Below are positions 48,704 to 57,591 of a DNA stretch of 64,000 nucleotides, piece after piece. Position 1 is the first letter of the stretch; each line of letters opens with the position of its first letter. A program made the translations under genes and the position numbers. The stretch is from contig DASYQS010000052.1 in the NCBI GenBank assembly GCA_036005185.1, forward strand, positions 1 through 64,000, in the 5' to 3' direction. This DNA comes from VBAU01 sp036005185 (lineage in GTDB: Bacteria > Bacteroidota > Bacteroidia > Chitinophagales > Chitinophagaceae). The notes below the pieces were generated by a model that did not search any database, was not told the DNA's origin, and saw only the letters and a program-made list of their open reading frames with translations.

Positions 48704-50110
48704 ATGTCAAAAAAGAATCAAACTTCCCGAAGAGAATTTCTTCAACAAATCGGAACGGTCGGATTAGTAGCTGCAGCAGGTCCGCTGGCAGGTTTTGTAG
48801 CGGCTGAAAAAACCGAGGAGCGTATCATCAGATATAATAAAAAAATTTCTTCCAATGACAAGATTAGGCTTGCGGTGATTGGTTTTGGAATCCAGGGACA
48901 TGGTGATTTAAGTGTTGCGCTAAAAGTTCCCGGGGTTGAACTGGCGGCGGTATGCGACCTGTATTCAGGAAGATTGGAGAATGCAAAAGAATTGTATGGT
49001 ACAGAAATTTTTACCACAAAAAATTATCATGAAATTCTTGATCGCAAGGATGTGGATGCGATCATACTTGCTACTAGTGACCATTGGCATGCCCGAATAA
49101 CAAAAGAAGCTCTGAAAAAAGGAAAGGCTGTGTATTGCGAAAAACCTATGGTGCATAAAATAAGCGAAGGCATGGGTGTAGTAGAAGCACAGCGTGCGAG
49201 CAATAAAACATTACAGGTGGGCAGCCAGCGCGTAAGCAGCATTATTTATGCAAAAGCAAAAGAATTATATAAAGCAGGTGAAATAGGGAAATTGAACATG
49301 GTAAATGCTGTTTATGACAGGCAGAGTGCAATAGGCGCTTGGGAATATACGATGCCAAACGACGCATCACCCGGAACAGTTGATTGGGAACGGTATATTG
49401 AAGGGATGAACAAAATTGCTTTTGACCCAAAAAAGTTTTTTTGGTGGCGCAACTACCGCGATTTTGGAACCGGGGTGGCAGGCGATCTTTTTGTACATCT
49501 TCTTTCAGGCACACATGTGATTACTGGTTCAAAAGGGCCAACGAAAATATTTTCTTCGGGTCAGCTTTCGTACTGGAAAGATGGACGTGATGTACCCGAT
49601 ATAATGACAGGAATTCTACAATATCCTGAAACACCAGAACACCCTGCCTTTCAACTCACCCTTCAAGTAAATTTTGTAAGCGGTACGGGTGGACAACAGA
49701 GCATTCAGCTAGTGGGTGAGCAAGGTGTTATGGAATTAAGAGGCAATGGGCTTTCCATTCATCATAGCATTATGCCAAAAGCACCTGACTTTGGCGGGTA
49801 CGACGCTGTATTTACTTATCCTAAAGCCATGCAGGCGGCTTTAGAGCAGCAATACAATCAAAAATATTCTGCAGAAGACAAAAAAAGGCCAACTAAAGCT
49901 GATATAGATTTTAAAGCTCCCGAAGGATACAGTGATCATCTAGATCATTTCACCAATTTTTTTGATGCAGTAAGAACGGGTAAACCGGTTGTAGAAGATG
50001 CGGTTTTTGGTTTTAGGGCCGCTGCTCCTTGCTTAGCGTGCAACGACAGCTATTTTCAAAAAAAGATCATATCATGGGATCCAGAAAATATGAAAGTGCT
50101 AAAAGCATAA
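48704..50110 (+). CDS. Gfo/Idh/MocA family oxidoreductase, Tat-exported
   Basis: NAD(P)-dependent dehydrogenase of sugars or inositols. A twin-arginine signal is present (TSRREFLQQIGTVGLVAAAG), so it acts in the periplasm with a tightly bound cofactor. The Rossmann motif is IRLAVIGFGIQGHGDL (about residues 50-65), with VELAAVCDLYSGR and the catalytic EKPMVHKI. The C-terminal domain has FFWWRNYRDFGTGVAGDLFVHLL. Its 468 residues are usual for the exported type. It starts a plus-strand series with the MFS permease and a second, cytoplasmic Gfo/Idh protein. Confidence 0.93.
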   Translation: MSKKNQTSRREFLQQIGTVGLVAAAGPLAGFVAAEKTEERIIRYNKKISSNDKIRLAVIGFGIQGHGDLSVALKVPGVELAAVCDLYSGRLENAKELYGTEIFTTKNYHEILDRKDVDAIILATSDHWHARITKEALKKGKAVYCEKPMVHKISEGMGVVEAQRASNKTLQVGSQRVSSIIYAKAKELYKAGEIGKLNMVNAVYDRQSAIGAWEYTMPNDASPGTVDWERYIEGMNKIAFDPKKFFWWRNYRDFGTGVAGDLFVHLLSGTHVITGSKGPTKIFSSGQLSYWKDGRDVPDIMTGILQYPETPEHPAFQLTLQVNFVSGTGGQQSIQLVGEQGVMELRGNGLSIHHSIMPKAPDFGGYDAVFTYPKAMQAALEQQYNQKYSAEDKKRPTKADIDFKAPEGYSDHLDHFTNFFDAVRTGKPVVEDAVFGFRAAAPCLACNDSYFQKKIISWDPENMKVLKA

Positions 50111-50149
50111 TCATTAACCTCATACTGATCATCTTCTTAATTAATATTC

Positions 50150-51379
50150 ATGAATGCAAACAAATTTGTTTTACTATCCCTGATGATGTTTCTTCAGTAT
50201 TTTATTTGGGGTTCCTGGTATGTGACCATGGGCACTTACATGGGCGAACATTTGCACTCTACGGGGATACAGGTGGGGGCCGCTTATAGCGCTCTTGCCA
50301 TTGCCACTATGATATCTCCCTTTTTTATCGGAATGATCGCCGATAGATTTTTTGCAGCTCAACGTATCATGGGCATATTACATTTATTTGGAGCTTTATT
50401 ATTATTCTTGGCCACAAAAATTTCAGGCAATGTAGCATTCTACTGGGTAATATTGTTGTATTCGTTATTGTACATGCCAACCATTGCATTGTCGAACAGC
50501 ATTGCTTTTTATCAAATGAGCGATCCTGGAAAACAATTTCCATGGATAAGGGTATTCGGAACATTAGGTTGGATCGTGGCGGGTTTGATCATCGGCGGTT
50601 TAAAGATTGAACCAACGGCATATACATTTATGATCGCTGCCGGTGTTTCGGCTGCATTGGGACTGTTGAGTTTTATTTTGCCCAATACACCTCCAAAAGG
50701 AAGATCAGTTTCATCTGCTTCAAAGGCATTAGGTGCAGAAGCATTTGTATTATTCAAAAGCAAACCATATCTCATATTTTTTATTGCCGCCATTTTAGTA
50801 TGCATTCCTTTATCATTTTACTATGGATGGGCAAATCCATTTTTAAATGAACTAAAAGTTGAAAACGCCGCCGGAAAAATGACGTTGGGACAATTTTCCG
50901 AAGCTCTGTTTATTTTAGCCATTCCTTTTCTTTTTAATCGCATCGGTGTAAAAAAGATGTTGCTGATGGGTATGTCTGCATGGATACTCCGGTATATATG
51001 TTTTGCATATGGTGACACTGGCGCCAATATGTGGATGTTATATGCCGGTATCGTTTTGCACGGCGTTTGTTACGATTTCTTTTTTGTAACCGGCTACATG
51101 TACACAGAGAAAAAAGCGGGAGAAAAAATTAAAAGCGCTGCGCAAGGGCTTTTTACTTTTGCAACTTATGGTCTCGGAATGTTTATCGGCACGCTGATAT
51201 CAGGTAAAGTTGTTGATAAATATATAGTCACGGAAGGACATAATTGGAAAGGCATTTGGTTTGTACCAGCTTATATAGCTTTAGCAGTTCTCTTATATTT
51301 TATTTTATTCTTCAGAGAAAAAAGGCAAATACAGGTAGCCGGTTTGCCAGAAGAAATCAGCGCTCCGGAAGTTGCGTAA
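50150..51379 (+). CDS. MFS transporter, nucleoside:proton symporter (NupG) type
   Basis: Inner-membrane importer of 409 residues with 12 hydrophobic segments. The opening FVLLSLMMFLQYFIWGSWYVTMGTYM is the NupG-family signature. Other marks are IADRFFAAQRIMGILHLFGA, FPWIRVFGTLGWIVAGLIIG and YDFFFVTGYMYTEKKA. In Bacteroidota this branch is usually found beside Gfo/Idh/MocA and TIM-barrel sugar genes, as here, so the cargo is probably an oxidised sugar or glycoside, not a nucleoside. The start lies 39 bases after the previous stop. Confidence 0.92.
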   Translation: MNANKFVLLSLMMFLQYFIWGSWYVTMGTYMGEHLHSTGIQVGAAYSALAIATMISPFFIGMIADRFFAAQRIMGILHLFGALLLFLATKISGNVAFYWVILLYSLLYMPTIALSNSIAFYQMSDPGKQFPWIRVFGTLGWIVAGLIIGGLKIEPTAYTFMIAAGVSAALGLLSFILPNTPPKGRSVSSASKALGAEAFVLFKSKPYLIFFIAAILVCIPLSFYYGWANPFLNELKVENAAGKMTLGQFSEALFILAIPFLFNRIGVKKMLLMGMSAWILRYICFAYGDTGANMWMLYAGIVLHGVCYDFFFVTGYMYTEKKAGEKIKSAAQGLFTFATYGLGMFIGTLISGKVVDKYIVTEGHNWKGIWFVPAYIALAVLLYFILFFREKRQIQVAGLPEEISAPEVA

Positions 51380-51419
51380 CCTAAAAACATGAGGCTTCAT
51401 TGAAAAGGATAAAACAAGA

Positions 51420-51470
51420 AACCAGTAACAAGCAACCATAAATGATAAACCATAAACAAAAACGATAAAC
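51420..51470. repeat. AACCATAAAC-type word repeat before the second Gfo/Idh gene
   Basis: Short related words (AACAAGCAACCATAAA, GATAAACCATAAAC, GATAAAC) follow one another up to the ATG at 51471. It resembles the other word repeats. Confidence 0.45.
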
Positions 51471-52664
51471 ATGAAACGTATCTCTATGCTCGGCTCCGGA
51501 TTTATCGGCCGGTTTTATGCAGATTCTTTGCAAGGTTATAGAAGCAAGGATAAAATCGTGAGCATTTATTCACGTCGTGAAGAAAGTGCAAAAAAATTTG
51601 CGCAGGATTATCAGGTTGAACATTGGACAACGAACATGGAAGAATCGATTGCTCATCCTGATGTGGACGTCGTTTGCATTTCATTACCCAATAATCTGCA
51701 TGAGGCAGCAGTGATGCTATGCTGCAAGCATAAAAAAGCTGTGATCACTACCAAGCCATTGGGAAGAAATGGCGAGGAGGCCAAGCGAATGTTGGAAGCG
51801 GTTGAAAAAGCCGGCATCTTTAATGGTTATCTTGAAGACCTTGTTTATACACCCAAGTTTTTAAAAGCATTTGATAGTGTAAAGAATGGAGCATTGGGTA
51901 GAGTGCTTTGGGCCAAATCAAGAGAAACACATCCCGGTCCGCATAGTGATTGGTTCTGGGACTTAGAACAAGCAGGTGGCGGTTGTATCCTTGACCTCGG
52001 TTGTCATTGTGTAGAAATCGCCCGCAGTTATATAGGTAAAGACATTAAGCCTATGGAAGTCATGTGCTGGGCCGATACACAAGTAAAACCGATCGATGCA
52101 GAAGATCATGCAATAGGCTTAGTGAAATATGAAAACGGTTCTATAGGTCAGTTTGAAGTGAGCTGGACCTTCCGTGGTGGTATGGATCTCCGCGATGAAG
52201 TTATGGGAACTGAAGGAACGATCTGGATCAACAGTTTTTTACGCACTGGTTTTGAAATGTTCACTTCAGGCAAGGGAGCTAATTATGTTGCTGAAAAAGC
52301 AGAGAGCAACAGTGGTTGGTTGTTTCCTGTTGGTGACGAATTGAATGAGCTGGGCTATAATCATATGTTTATGGATATGTTCAATTCAATGGAACAAAAC
52401 AAAATGCCGAAGGAAACTTTTTATGATGGATATGTGGTGAATTGCATTTTAGATGCAGCTTACCGCTCTGCCAAAAGCAAAAGATGGGAACCCGTTCAAT
52501 TGGATATTTGGCGAGGAAGAACCGGTGTCACCAAAGACAGTCATTTAACCGAATATGATGATGAAAATTATTTGGTAAAAGATGAGATCACGCATTACGG
52601 CGCAAAAAAACTTATACTAAAAAATAAATTAACAGGTAAGATCACTGAAAAAGTCTTGGAATAA
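51471..52664 (+). CDS. Gfo/Idh/MocA family oxidoreductase, cytoplasmic
   Basis: NAD-binding oxidoreductase of 397 residues with no signal peptide. The Rossmann start is ISMLGSGFIGRFYADSL. DVDVVCISLPNNLHEAAVM is normal. The position that is commonly EKP in the family reads TTKPLGRN, keeping the Lys but not the Glu. The substrate domain has GGGCILDLGCHCVEIARSY and FEVSWTFRGG. The large C-terminal region ends with a 60-residue extension (YDDENYLVKDEITHYG). It follows the exported Gfo/Idh and permease genes, so both oxidoreductases probably act on the same sugar, one in the periplasm and one in the cytoplasm. Confidence 0.9.
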   Translation: MKRISMLGSGFIGRFYADSLQGYRSKDKIVSIYSRREESAKKFAQDYQVEHWTTNMEESIAHPDVDVVCISLPNNLHEAAVMLCCKHKKAVITTKPLGRNGEEAKRMLEAVEKAGIFNGYLEDLVYTPKFLKAFDSVKNGALGRVLWAKSRETHPGPHSDWFWDLEQAGGGCILDLGCHCVEIARSYIGKDIKPMEVMCWADTQVKPIDAEDHAIGLVKYENGSIGQFEVSWTFRGGMDLRDEVMGTEGTIWINSFLRTGFEMFTSGKGANYVAEKAESNSGWLFPVGDELNELGYNHMFMDMFNSMEQNKMPKETFYDGYVVNCILDAAYRSAKSKRWEPVQLDIWRGRTGVTKDSHLTEYDDENYLVKDEITHYGAKKLILKNKLTGKITEKVLE

Positions 52665-52700
52665 GATATGCAATTTAGATTTTTGCCAACACAACTTTTA

Positions 52701-53189
52701 TCAAGAAGAACTTGATTTCAACCATTCAGCGTATAAGACGGCAGCCTCTTTTTCCATCAATGGGCCTGTTATTTCAATCCTTCGGCCACCACTGCTCAAT
52801 AGATCTTTGGTATGGGTGTTAAAAATATAATCAGGATTCGTTGTATTTGCCACAGCGTGATAACCGTCTTTACTTAAAGCAAATACCAATTTGCCAATGC
52901 CGCTCCAATATATAGCTGCAGCACACATAGGACAGGGTTCGGTGCTGGCAAACACGGTACAATGATTTAAATACTCCCAATCGTATTTTCCTGAAAGCTG
53001 ATGAACAAGGTTGATCTCACAATGCGCAATATTGTCCTTACTGGTAATAACCGTATTTTCTCCTTCTTCAATAACATTTCCTTGGGCGTCCACCAAGATG
53101 CAGCCAAACGGAAGATTTCCTTTTTGCATGGATCGCTTGGCCACATCCAAAGCTTTTCGAAGAAAAAATATGTTGTTGTCTGATTGCAA
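52701..53189 (-). CDS. Nucleoside/guanine deaminase family protein
   Basis: Zinc-dependent CMP/dCMP-deaminase-fold enzyme of 162 residues. The zinc motif is NIAHCEINLV (HxE, with Cys in the middle where Ala is common) and EPCPMCAAAIYWSG (PCxxC). The early LPFGCILVDAQGNVIEEGEN is typical of guanine deaminases and related nucleoside deaminases, not TadA. The closing part (TTNPDYIFNTHTKDLL) is also group-like. The only usable start is TTG at 53189, since a stop codon lies two codons upstream. It is convergent with the second Gfo/Idh gene. Confidence 0.9.
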   Translation of the reverse strand: MQSDNNIFFLRKALDVAKRSMQKGNLPFGCILVDAQGNVIEEGENTVITSKDNIAHCEINLVHQLSGKYDWEYLNHCTVFASTEPCPMCAAAIYWSGIGKLVFALSKDGYHAVANTTNPDYIFNTHTKDLLSSGGRRIEITGPLMEKEAAVLYAEWLKSSSS

Positions 53190-53202
53190 GTGCTAGTGTT
53201 TT

Positions 53203-54174
53203 TCAGACCATTGTTCCTGATAAGATTTTAATTAATTTCTCTGCATCAATATTTCCACCGGAGATCACGCATACAATTTTTCCTGTTCCAGCTTTACCGG
53301 TTAGCGCTGCTGCCGGCGAAGAGCCGCCAGCACCTTCTGCAATAACCCGGTTCCGTTCCATGAGAAGTTTAATAGTGTCGGCAATTTGCTTAAGACTTAA
53401 AACAATAGAACCATTTACAAGCTTGCTTACTAATGGCCACATTTCCTCAAGAATGCCGCCGCTTCCCATACCATCCACAAAACTTGGAATATACTCAACT
53501 TTAACCGGTTGACCTGCTGCTAAAGAGGGAGCAAGCGGAGCTGCTGTTTCAACTTCAGAAGCAAAAATTTTTACTTCAGGCTTTATAGCTTTTATAGCAG
53601 AAGCAATACCGCTTATAAGCCCGCCACCACCATAAGGTACAATCACTGCATCAACATCAGGACAATCTTCTAATATTTCCAACCCAACAGTTCCATTGCC
53701 CGCAATCACCGGTGGGTCACTTACTGGATGTACAAATAATCCTTTCATTCCTTCGAATTTCCGGGTCACGAGAACCTGCCACCAGTCGTTAAATGGGATC
53801 TTAATAAATTTTGCGCCAAGCCTTGTAATTGCATCCAATTTTGTTTGCGGTGCATGGTCAGGTACGATCACGGTGCAGGGAATATTCATCGCTCTTGCAT
53901 TCCACGCTACTCCTTGAGCCATGTTTCCGGCACTTGCCGTGTAAACACCTTCAGCAAGCAATGACTTGTCGGCAAGATTCATAGCATTATACGCACCTCT
54001 TAGCTTAAATGAACCGATCGGTTGAAGGTTCTCTAACTTAAGATAGATTTCGCCGGGAAAATTATCTGGATAAAAACGAATGAGCGGTGTCCGATTCACT
54101 TTACCAGCAATACGCTGTTGTGCATCGCGAATATCTTGCAGTGATACCGAAATATTTTTTTGCGAGGTGACCAT
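53203..54174 (-). CDS. Threonine/serine dehydratase-like PLP enzyme
   Basis: Fold-type II PLP enzyme that removes water from a hydroxy-amino acid. The PLP Lys is in PIGSFKLRGAYNAM (about residue 57). YTASAGNMAQGVAWNA, the phosphate loop VPYGGGGLISGIASAI and the CVISGGNID ending are intact. At 323 residues it lacks the regulatory ACT domain of biosynthetic IlvA, so it is catabolic. The next gene upstream encodes an ornithine-cyclodeaminase-like protein, a pairing also seen in ectoine (EutB/EutC) and beta-hydroxyaspartate (BhcB/BhcD) pathways. The partners needed for either pathway are not in this window, so the substrate is open. Confidence 0.92.
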   Translation of the reverse strand: MVTSQKNISVSLQDIRDAQQRIAGKVNRTPLIRFYPDNFPGEIYLKLENLQPIGSFKLRGAYNAMNLADKSLLAEGVYTASAGNMAQGVAWNARAMNIPCTVIVPDHAPQTKLDAITRLGAKFIKIPFNDWWQVLVTRKFEGMKGLFVHPVSDPPVIAGNGTVGLEILEDCPDVDAVIVPYGGGGLISGIASAIKAIKPEVKIFASEVETAAPLAPSLAAGQPVKVEYIPSFVDGMGSGGILEEMWPLVSKLVNGSIVLSLKQIADTIKLLMERNRVIAEGAGGSSPAAALTGKAGTGKIVCVISGGNIDAEKLIKILSGTMV

Positions 54175-54204
54175 TTGCTTCGATATTTATTTTTAAGTGA
54201 GTCC

Positions 54205-54220
54205 CGAGCCAGATGGCTCG
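54205..54220. repeat. Small inverted repeat CGAGCC-agat-GGCTCG
   Basis: A 6-bp perfect stem lies between the ornithine-cyclodeaminase-like gene and the dehydratase gene of the same operon. No T run follows, so it is not a clear terminator; it could reduce read-through or protect the message. Confidence 0.4.
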
Positions 54221-54238
54221 CAACTTATAACTATAAGC

Positions 54239-55189
54239 TCAAAGCTTTTTGTAAATATGCCACGCCGAAAAAATATCTTCAGCGGCTATTCCCAGAGATT
54301 TAAAAATGGTGATCTCCTTGTCATTCTCTCTTCCTTTTTTAATACCCTTCATCACTTCACCCAATTCGCCTTTTACATGACTGTCACTGACAGAACCTTC
54401 TTTTTTTGGAATAAGAAAATCTCCTGCTTCATTAAAAATAGATTCATAACAGTCAGTAAATAATTTTGATTTCAGGATTGTTGCCGTATCTAATTCTCTT
54501 GCTGCCGGTGTGCTTGATCCAACAGCATTGATATGAGTGCCCTTAGAAATCCAATCACCTTGTACAAGAGGTTGTGGTGAGGAAGTAACCGTACAAATAA
54601 TATCAGCATCTCCGACAGCTTCCTGTACTGTTTTCTTTATATTGATGGGTGTACGATATGCGTCTGAAATATTCTTCACAAGCTCTATGGCATTTTTTTC
54701 ATTTCTGCTCCAGAGATTTATTTGTTTTATTTTTCTTACCAGTAATATTGATTCAATATGCCTTTTTGCCTGCTCGCCTGAACCGATGATCGCAAGCAAT
54801 TCCGAATTTTCTCTTGAAAGCAAGCGGGTGGCTACGGCACTTGCGGCAGCGGTGCGAATGGCAGTTATTTCTTCAGCATCAAAAATCATTAAAGGTTGCC
54901 CATGCTTTGCATCGAATAGAATTACAACACCCTGATGAGAAGGGTAACCCTCATCTTTATTTCCGTGAAAAACACTGATCACTTTGATTCCCATAACACC
55001 TAAGCTTTCAGCATAACCGGGCATCATGCCTAGTAAGCCGGTTTTATCAGGCAGCCGCATAATGGAACGTAAAGGCTGCAAGCATTCTCCATTAGATAGT
55101 GAACGGAACATTTTTTCCATAACTAAAATGCACTCGTCCATTGGTAACAATGAAGCTATTTTTTCTTTGCCGATAAATGCAGGATCCAT
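54239..55189 (-). CDS. Ornithine cyclodeaminase / mu-crystallin family protein
   Basis: NAD(P)-dependent enzyme of 316 residues. The substrate part has LPMDECILVMEKMFRSLSNGE, GMMPGYAESLGVMGIKVISV with the conserved Lys, and AEEITAIRTAAASAVATRLLS with the Arg contact. The Rossmann motif is AIIGSGEQAKRHIESI and the later TVTSSPQPLVQGDWISKGTHINAVGS is standard. Family members are ornithine cyclodeaminases, alanine dehydrogenases, imine reductases and others, so the substrate cannot be fixed. It is first of a two-gene operon with the PLP dehydratase, about 65 bases apart. Confidence 0.93.
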   Translation of the reverse strand: MDPAFIGKEKIASLLPMDECILVMEKMFRSLSNGECLQPLRSIMRLPDKTGLLGMMPGYAESLGVMGIKVISVFHGNKDEGYPSHQGVVILFDAKHGQPLMIFDAEEITAIRTAAASAVATRLLSRENSELLAIIGSGEQAKRHIESILLVRKIKQINLWSRNEKNAIELVKNISDAYRTPINIKKTVQEAVGDADIICTVTSSPQPLVQGDWISKGTHINAVGSSTPAARELDTATILKSKLFTDCYESIFNEAGDFLIPKKEGSVSDSHVKGELGEVMKGIKKGRENDKEITIFKSLGIAAEDIFSAWHIYKKL

Positions 55190-55298
55190 CAGATTATTTT
55201 AGCTTGATCAGCGATGCAGAATAAAGATAGAATTTTATGATGGTTGATCGTGAGAATATGCAATACATGAAAATGAGATGAAAAAGTTTCTGACTCTA

Positions 55299-55802
55299 TT
55301 ATGAGGGTTTCAAGGTTAATCTTGAGATTATCATATCAACTATTTCATCAGGTTCATTTGAAATGTCAATCGTTATGGCTTGTTGAGGCGTTTCCAATGC
55401 TTCGAACTGAGAGGCCAGCAAGGCTGGTGGCATAAAGTGATCTGTTCTTGCGTTCATGCGTTTTTGAATCAATTCATAATTACCATTAAGAAATATCCAA
55501 ATTACAGGTACAATAATTTCTTTTGATAAAATAGCTCTATATTTTTCCTTAAGCGCCGAACATGCAATGATGGCTCCATTTTTTTTCATTTGCTGTTTTG
55601 CAAGCTCATTCATATTGATCAACCATTCTGCTCTGTCATCATCAGTTAATGGTTGTCCTGCTCGCATTTTTTCTTTGTTTGCCGGGCTGTGAAAATCGTC
55701 TGCGTCAAAAAATGGAATGCTGGTTCTCTCTGATAATTTTTTTCCGATAGTAGTTTTTCCTGACCCGGAAACACCCATAATATAAATAATGATTGGACTC
55801 AT
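55299..55802 (-). CDS. gntK: Gluconokinase
   Basis: Phosphorylates D-gluconate to 6-phosphogluconate for the pentose phosphate or Entner-Doudoroff route. The P-loop is YIMGVSGSGKTTIGKKL near the N-terminus. FFDADDFHSPANKEKMRAGQPLTDDDRAEWL, IIACSALKEKYRAIL, RTDHFMPPALLASQFEALE and the TIDIS ending are GntK hallmarks. Its 167 residues are typical. I start at the ATG at 55802 (MSPIIIYIMGVSG); an ATG nine codons earlier is unlikely. No gluconate permease or regulator is adjacent. Confidence 0.94.
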   Translation of the reverse strand: MSPIIIYIMGVSGSGKTTIGKKLSERTSIPFFDADDFHSPANKEKMRAGQPLTDDDRAEWLINMNELAKQQMKKNGAIIACSALKEKYRAILSKEIIVPVIWIFLNGNYELIQKRMNARTDHFMPPALLASQFEALETPQQAITIDISNEPDEIVDMIISRLTLKPS

Positions 55803-55975
55803 GATTAGAATCAAGCGACAATCGACCAACAGTAAAACATGGGGAAGATAAATGATATTTCATTAAGCAATTTTACTTACGCATTTCCAAAATCATCCAT
55901 TAGATCATGTAATTGACTAACTAAAATCATTTTTATTCAAATTCTATCATTGCATTTTTGCAAAAATCCTACCCC

Positions 55976-56260
55976 ATGAATAATGCTTCACCCAAATATT
56001 TTTACCTCTTTAAGGGGGATTGGTGCGAAAGATTTATTGAGCTTCTTGAGTTGGTTCAAAAACAACGATTTGTTATTTGGGAGCCGCAGAATAAAAACAA
56101 AGGGCACAATCTCATCATTGTATTTGGAACTTGCTTACCCGAGACGTATTGCTTCGAGAAAAATCTCTGGAAAACCGACGAAAAAGTTTTCGATTCTTTT
56201 TACAAGCATCAAATAAACAGATTTAACCTTCATGCGAATTATAATTCCATCAACGTTTAA
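55976..56260 (+). CDS. Small hypothetical protein
   Basis: A 94-residue reading frame from the ATG at 55976. I recognise no family. It is aromatic and basic, without signal peptide or membrane helix, and contains PKYFYLFKGDWCERFIELLEL and VIWEPQNKNKGHN. It fills the gap between divergent gntK and the convergent DUF418 gene (4 bases apart). A TTG start six codons earlier is possible. Another frame overlaps it at 55983-56216, so coding is not certain. Confidence 0.5.
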   Translation: MNNASPKYFYLFKGDWCERFIELLELVQKQRFVIWEPQNKNKGHNLIIVFGTCLPETYCFEKNLWKTDEKVFDSFYKHQINRFNLHANYNSINV

Positions 56261-56264
56261 TCAG

Positions 56265-57422
56265 CTATGCTTCGGAAACGACCAATTGTGTTTGTACAAT
56301 TTGTTTTTCAGCATTAATTGCATTTCGATAAGTAAACCGGCGCAGCAAACCTTCTAATGGGCCAAACCGATGATATTTGAGCCACCAATTGCTAAACAAA
56401 ACTTGGAATATCCAAATAGATACAGTCATAATCAAAGCAATGGTAGGTGTGATATGATCGAACAAATTAAACGCTAAGCAAATAGGTACCACGATAATGG
56501 CTTGCATAATATAGTTCGAAAGTGAAGTACGGCCGAGAACGGCCAATGCATTTAAGGTAAATCGGCTAAGTAGCAGATAGAACAAGCTCACATACGCCGC
56601 TGCCAAGCCCACACGGTGGATCATAAATAATAAATCATAAATAGACTTTCGAACGATAAAAGTATTTCCGATATCAGGTATGCTTCTTATCTTATTTGAA
56701 AAAGGAGAGTTAATGAACCAATAGCTTGCAAAACCGGAAACAAATCCAATAATTACAATCAAGATCAATTGTGTACTGGTCAGCTTTTTCTTTTTCTGGA
56801 TAAAATACCTTCCTGCCAGCAGCCCAGACAATAAAAAAAACAAGGTCATCTCCCAGAAAAAAATGGAGGTAGCATACCAATACTTCACCCATTCAAAATT
56901 CTCCACCCAATAATTGCCTTGTCCTGCTGGCCTTTTAGGAAATGCCCAATGCTGCGACAGAAATAATGAAGGCATAGACGCTTCGAGTAAGAAAGTAATA
57001 ATCATTACAAAAATGATGGTTCGGTTGGATGCCCTGTAAAGAAAAATTACCAAGAAGGTTAATACCGCATACGGGACTAGTATATCTCCGTTGCGCAAAA
57101 CAAGAGCATGCGCGATACCAATTATGATCAACCCCAATAATCTTCTACGATACGTGTATAAGTTGCCGGCCGTGCTGCCAGATTTGTTCATATGCAAAAC
57201 AAAGCCCACAGCAAATAAATTTGCGAGAATGGTGTAGCATTTCGAATCAATTAAGAAACTAAGGATTTTGTCTAAGCTCTTGTCAAAAGAAGTATAGCTT
57301 GAATCGGGCTCAGTGCCTAGATTCCAGAATACATAAGCCAGTAATACGCCACTAATGGCAAACCCGCGGATTACATCCAGGTATTGAATGCGTTGTTTAG
57401 GCTGTACAGGAGCAGATGTCAT
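56265..57422 (-). CDS. DUF418 / acyltransferase-like membrane protein
   Basis: Integral membrane protein with about ten hydrophobic segments. RIQYLDVIRGFAISGVLLAYVF near the start and GRTSLSNYIMQAIIVVPICL with FGPLEGLLRRFTYRNA at the end are marks of the DUF418 (YeiB-like) family. The family is related to the acyltransferase-3 group, but a reaction has not been established. I take the ATG at 57422 (MTSAPVQPKQRIQYLD); an ATG ten codons upstream would also work. It stands alone, divergent from the DUF6089 gene. Confidence 0.88.
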   Translation of the reverse strand: MTSAPVQPKQRIQYLDVIRGFAISGVLLAYVFWNLGTEPDSSYTSFDKSLDKILSFLIDSKCYTILANLFAVGFVLHMNKSGSTAGNLYTYRRRLLGLIIIGIAHALVLRNGDILVPYAVLTFLVIFLYRASNRTIIFVMIITFLLEASMPSLFLSQHWAFPKRPAGQGNYWVENFEWVKYWYATSIFFWEMTLFFLLSGLLAGRYFIQKKKKLTSTQLILIVIIGFVSGFASYWFINSPFSNKIRSIPDIGNTFIVRKSIYDLLFMIHRVGLAAAYVSLFYLLLSRFTLNALAVLGRTSLSNYIMQAIIVVPICLAFNLFDHITPTIALIMTVSIWIFQVLFSNWWLKYHRFGPLEGLLRRFTYRNAINAEKQIVQTQLVVSEA

Positions 57423-57591
57423 GGCTTTCGTTTTAAGCAGGCCAAGGTACACGTTCGTAAAACGAAAATCAATAGAACGAAAGTTACGTGAGGCTTGACG
57501 AACCCTAAAATTATCTTATCATTTGAATGTCAAGGCAGAAAAATAAAACCATTATAAAAACGTTTTTAATGAGGAGCACAGAATCCGCATT

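Noticed and set aside
53203..55189. Ectoine degradation genes eutB/eutC
   Set aside because: The pair resembles them, but none of the other ectoine genes (hydrolase, deacetylase, transporter, regulator) is in the window.
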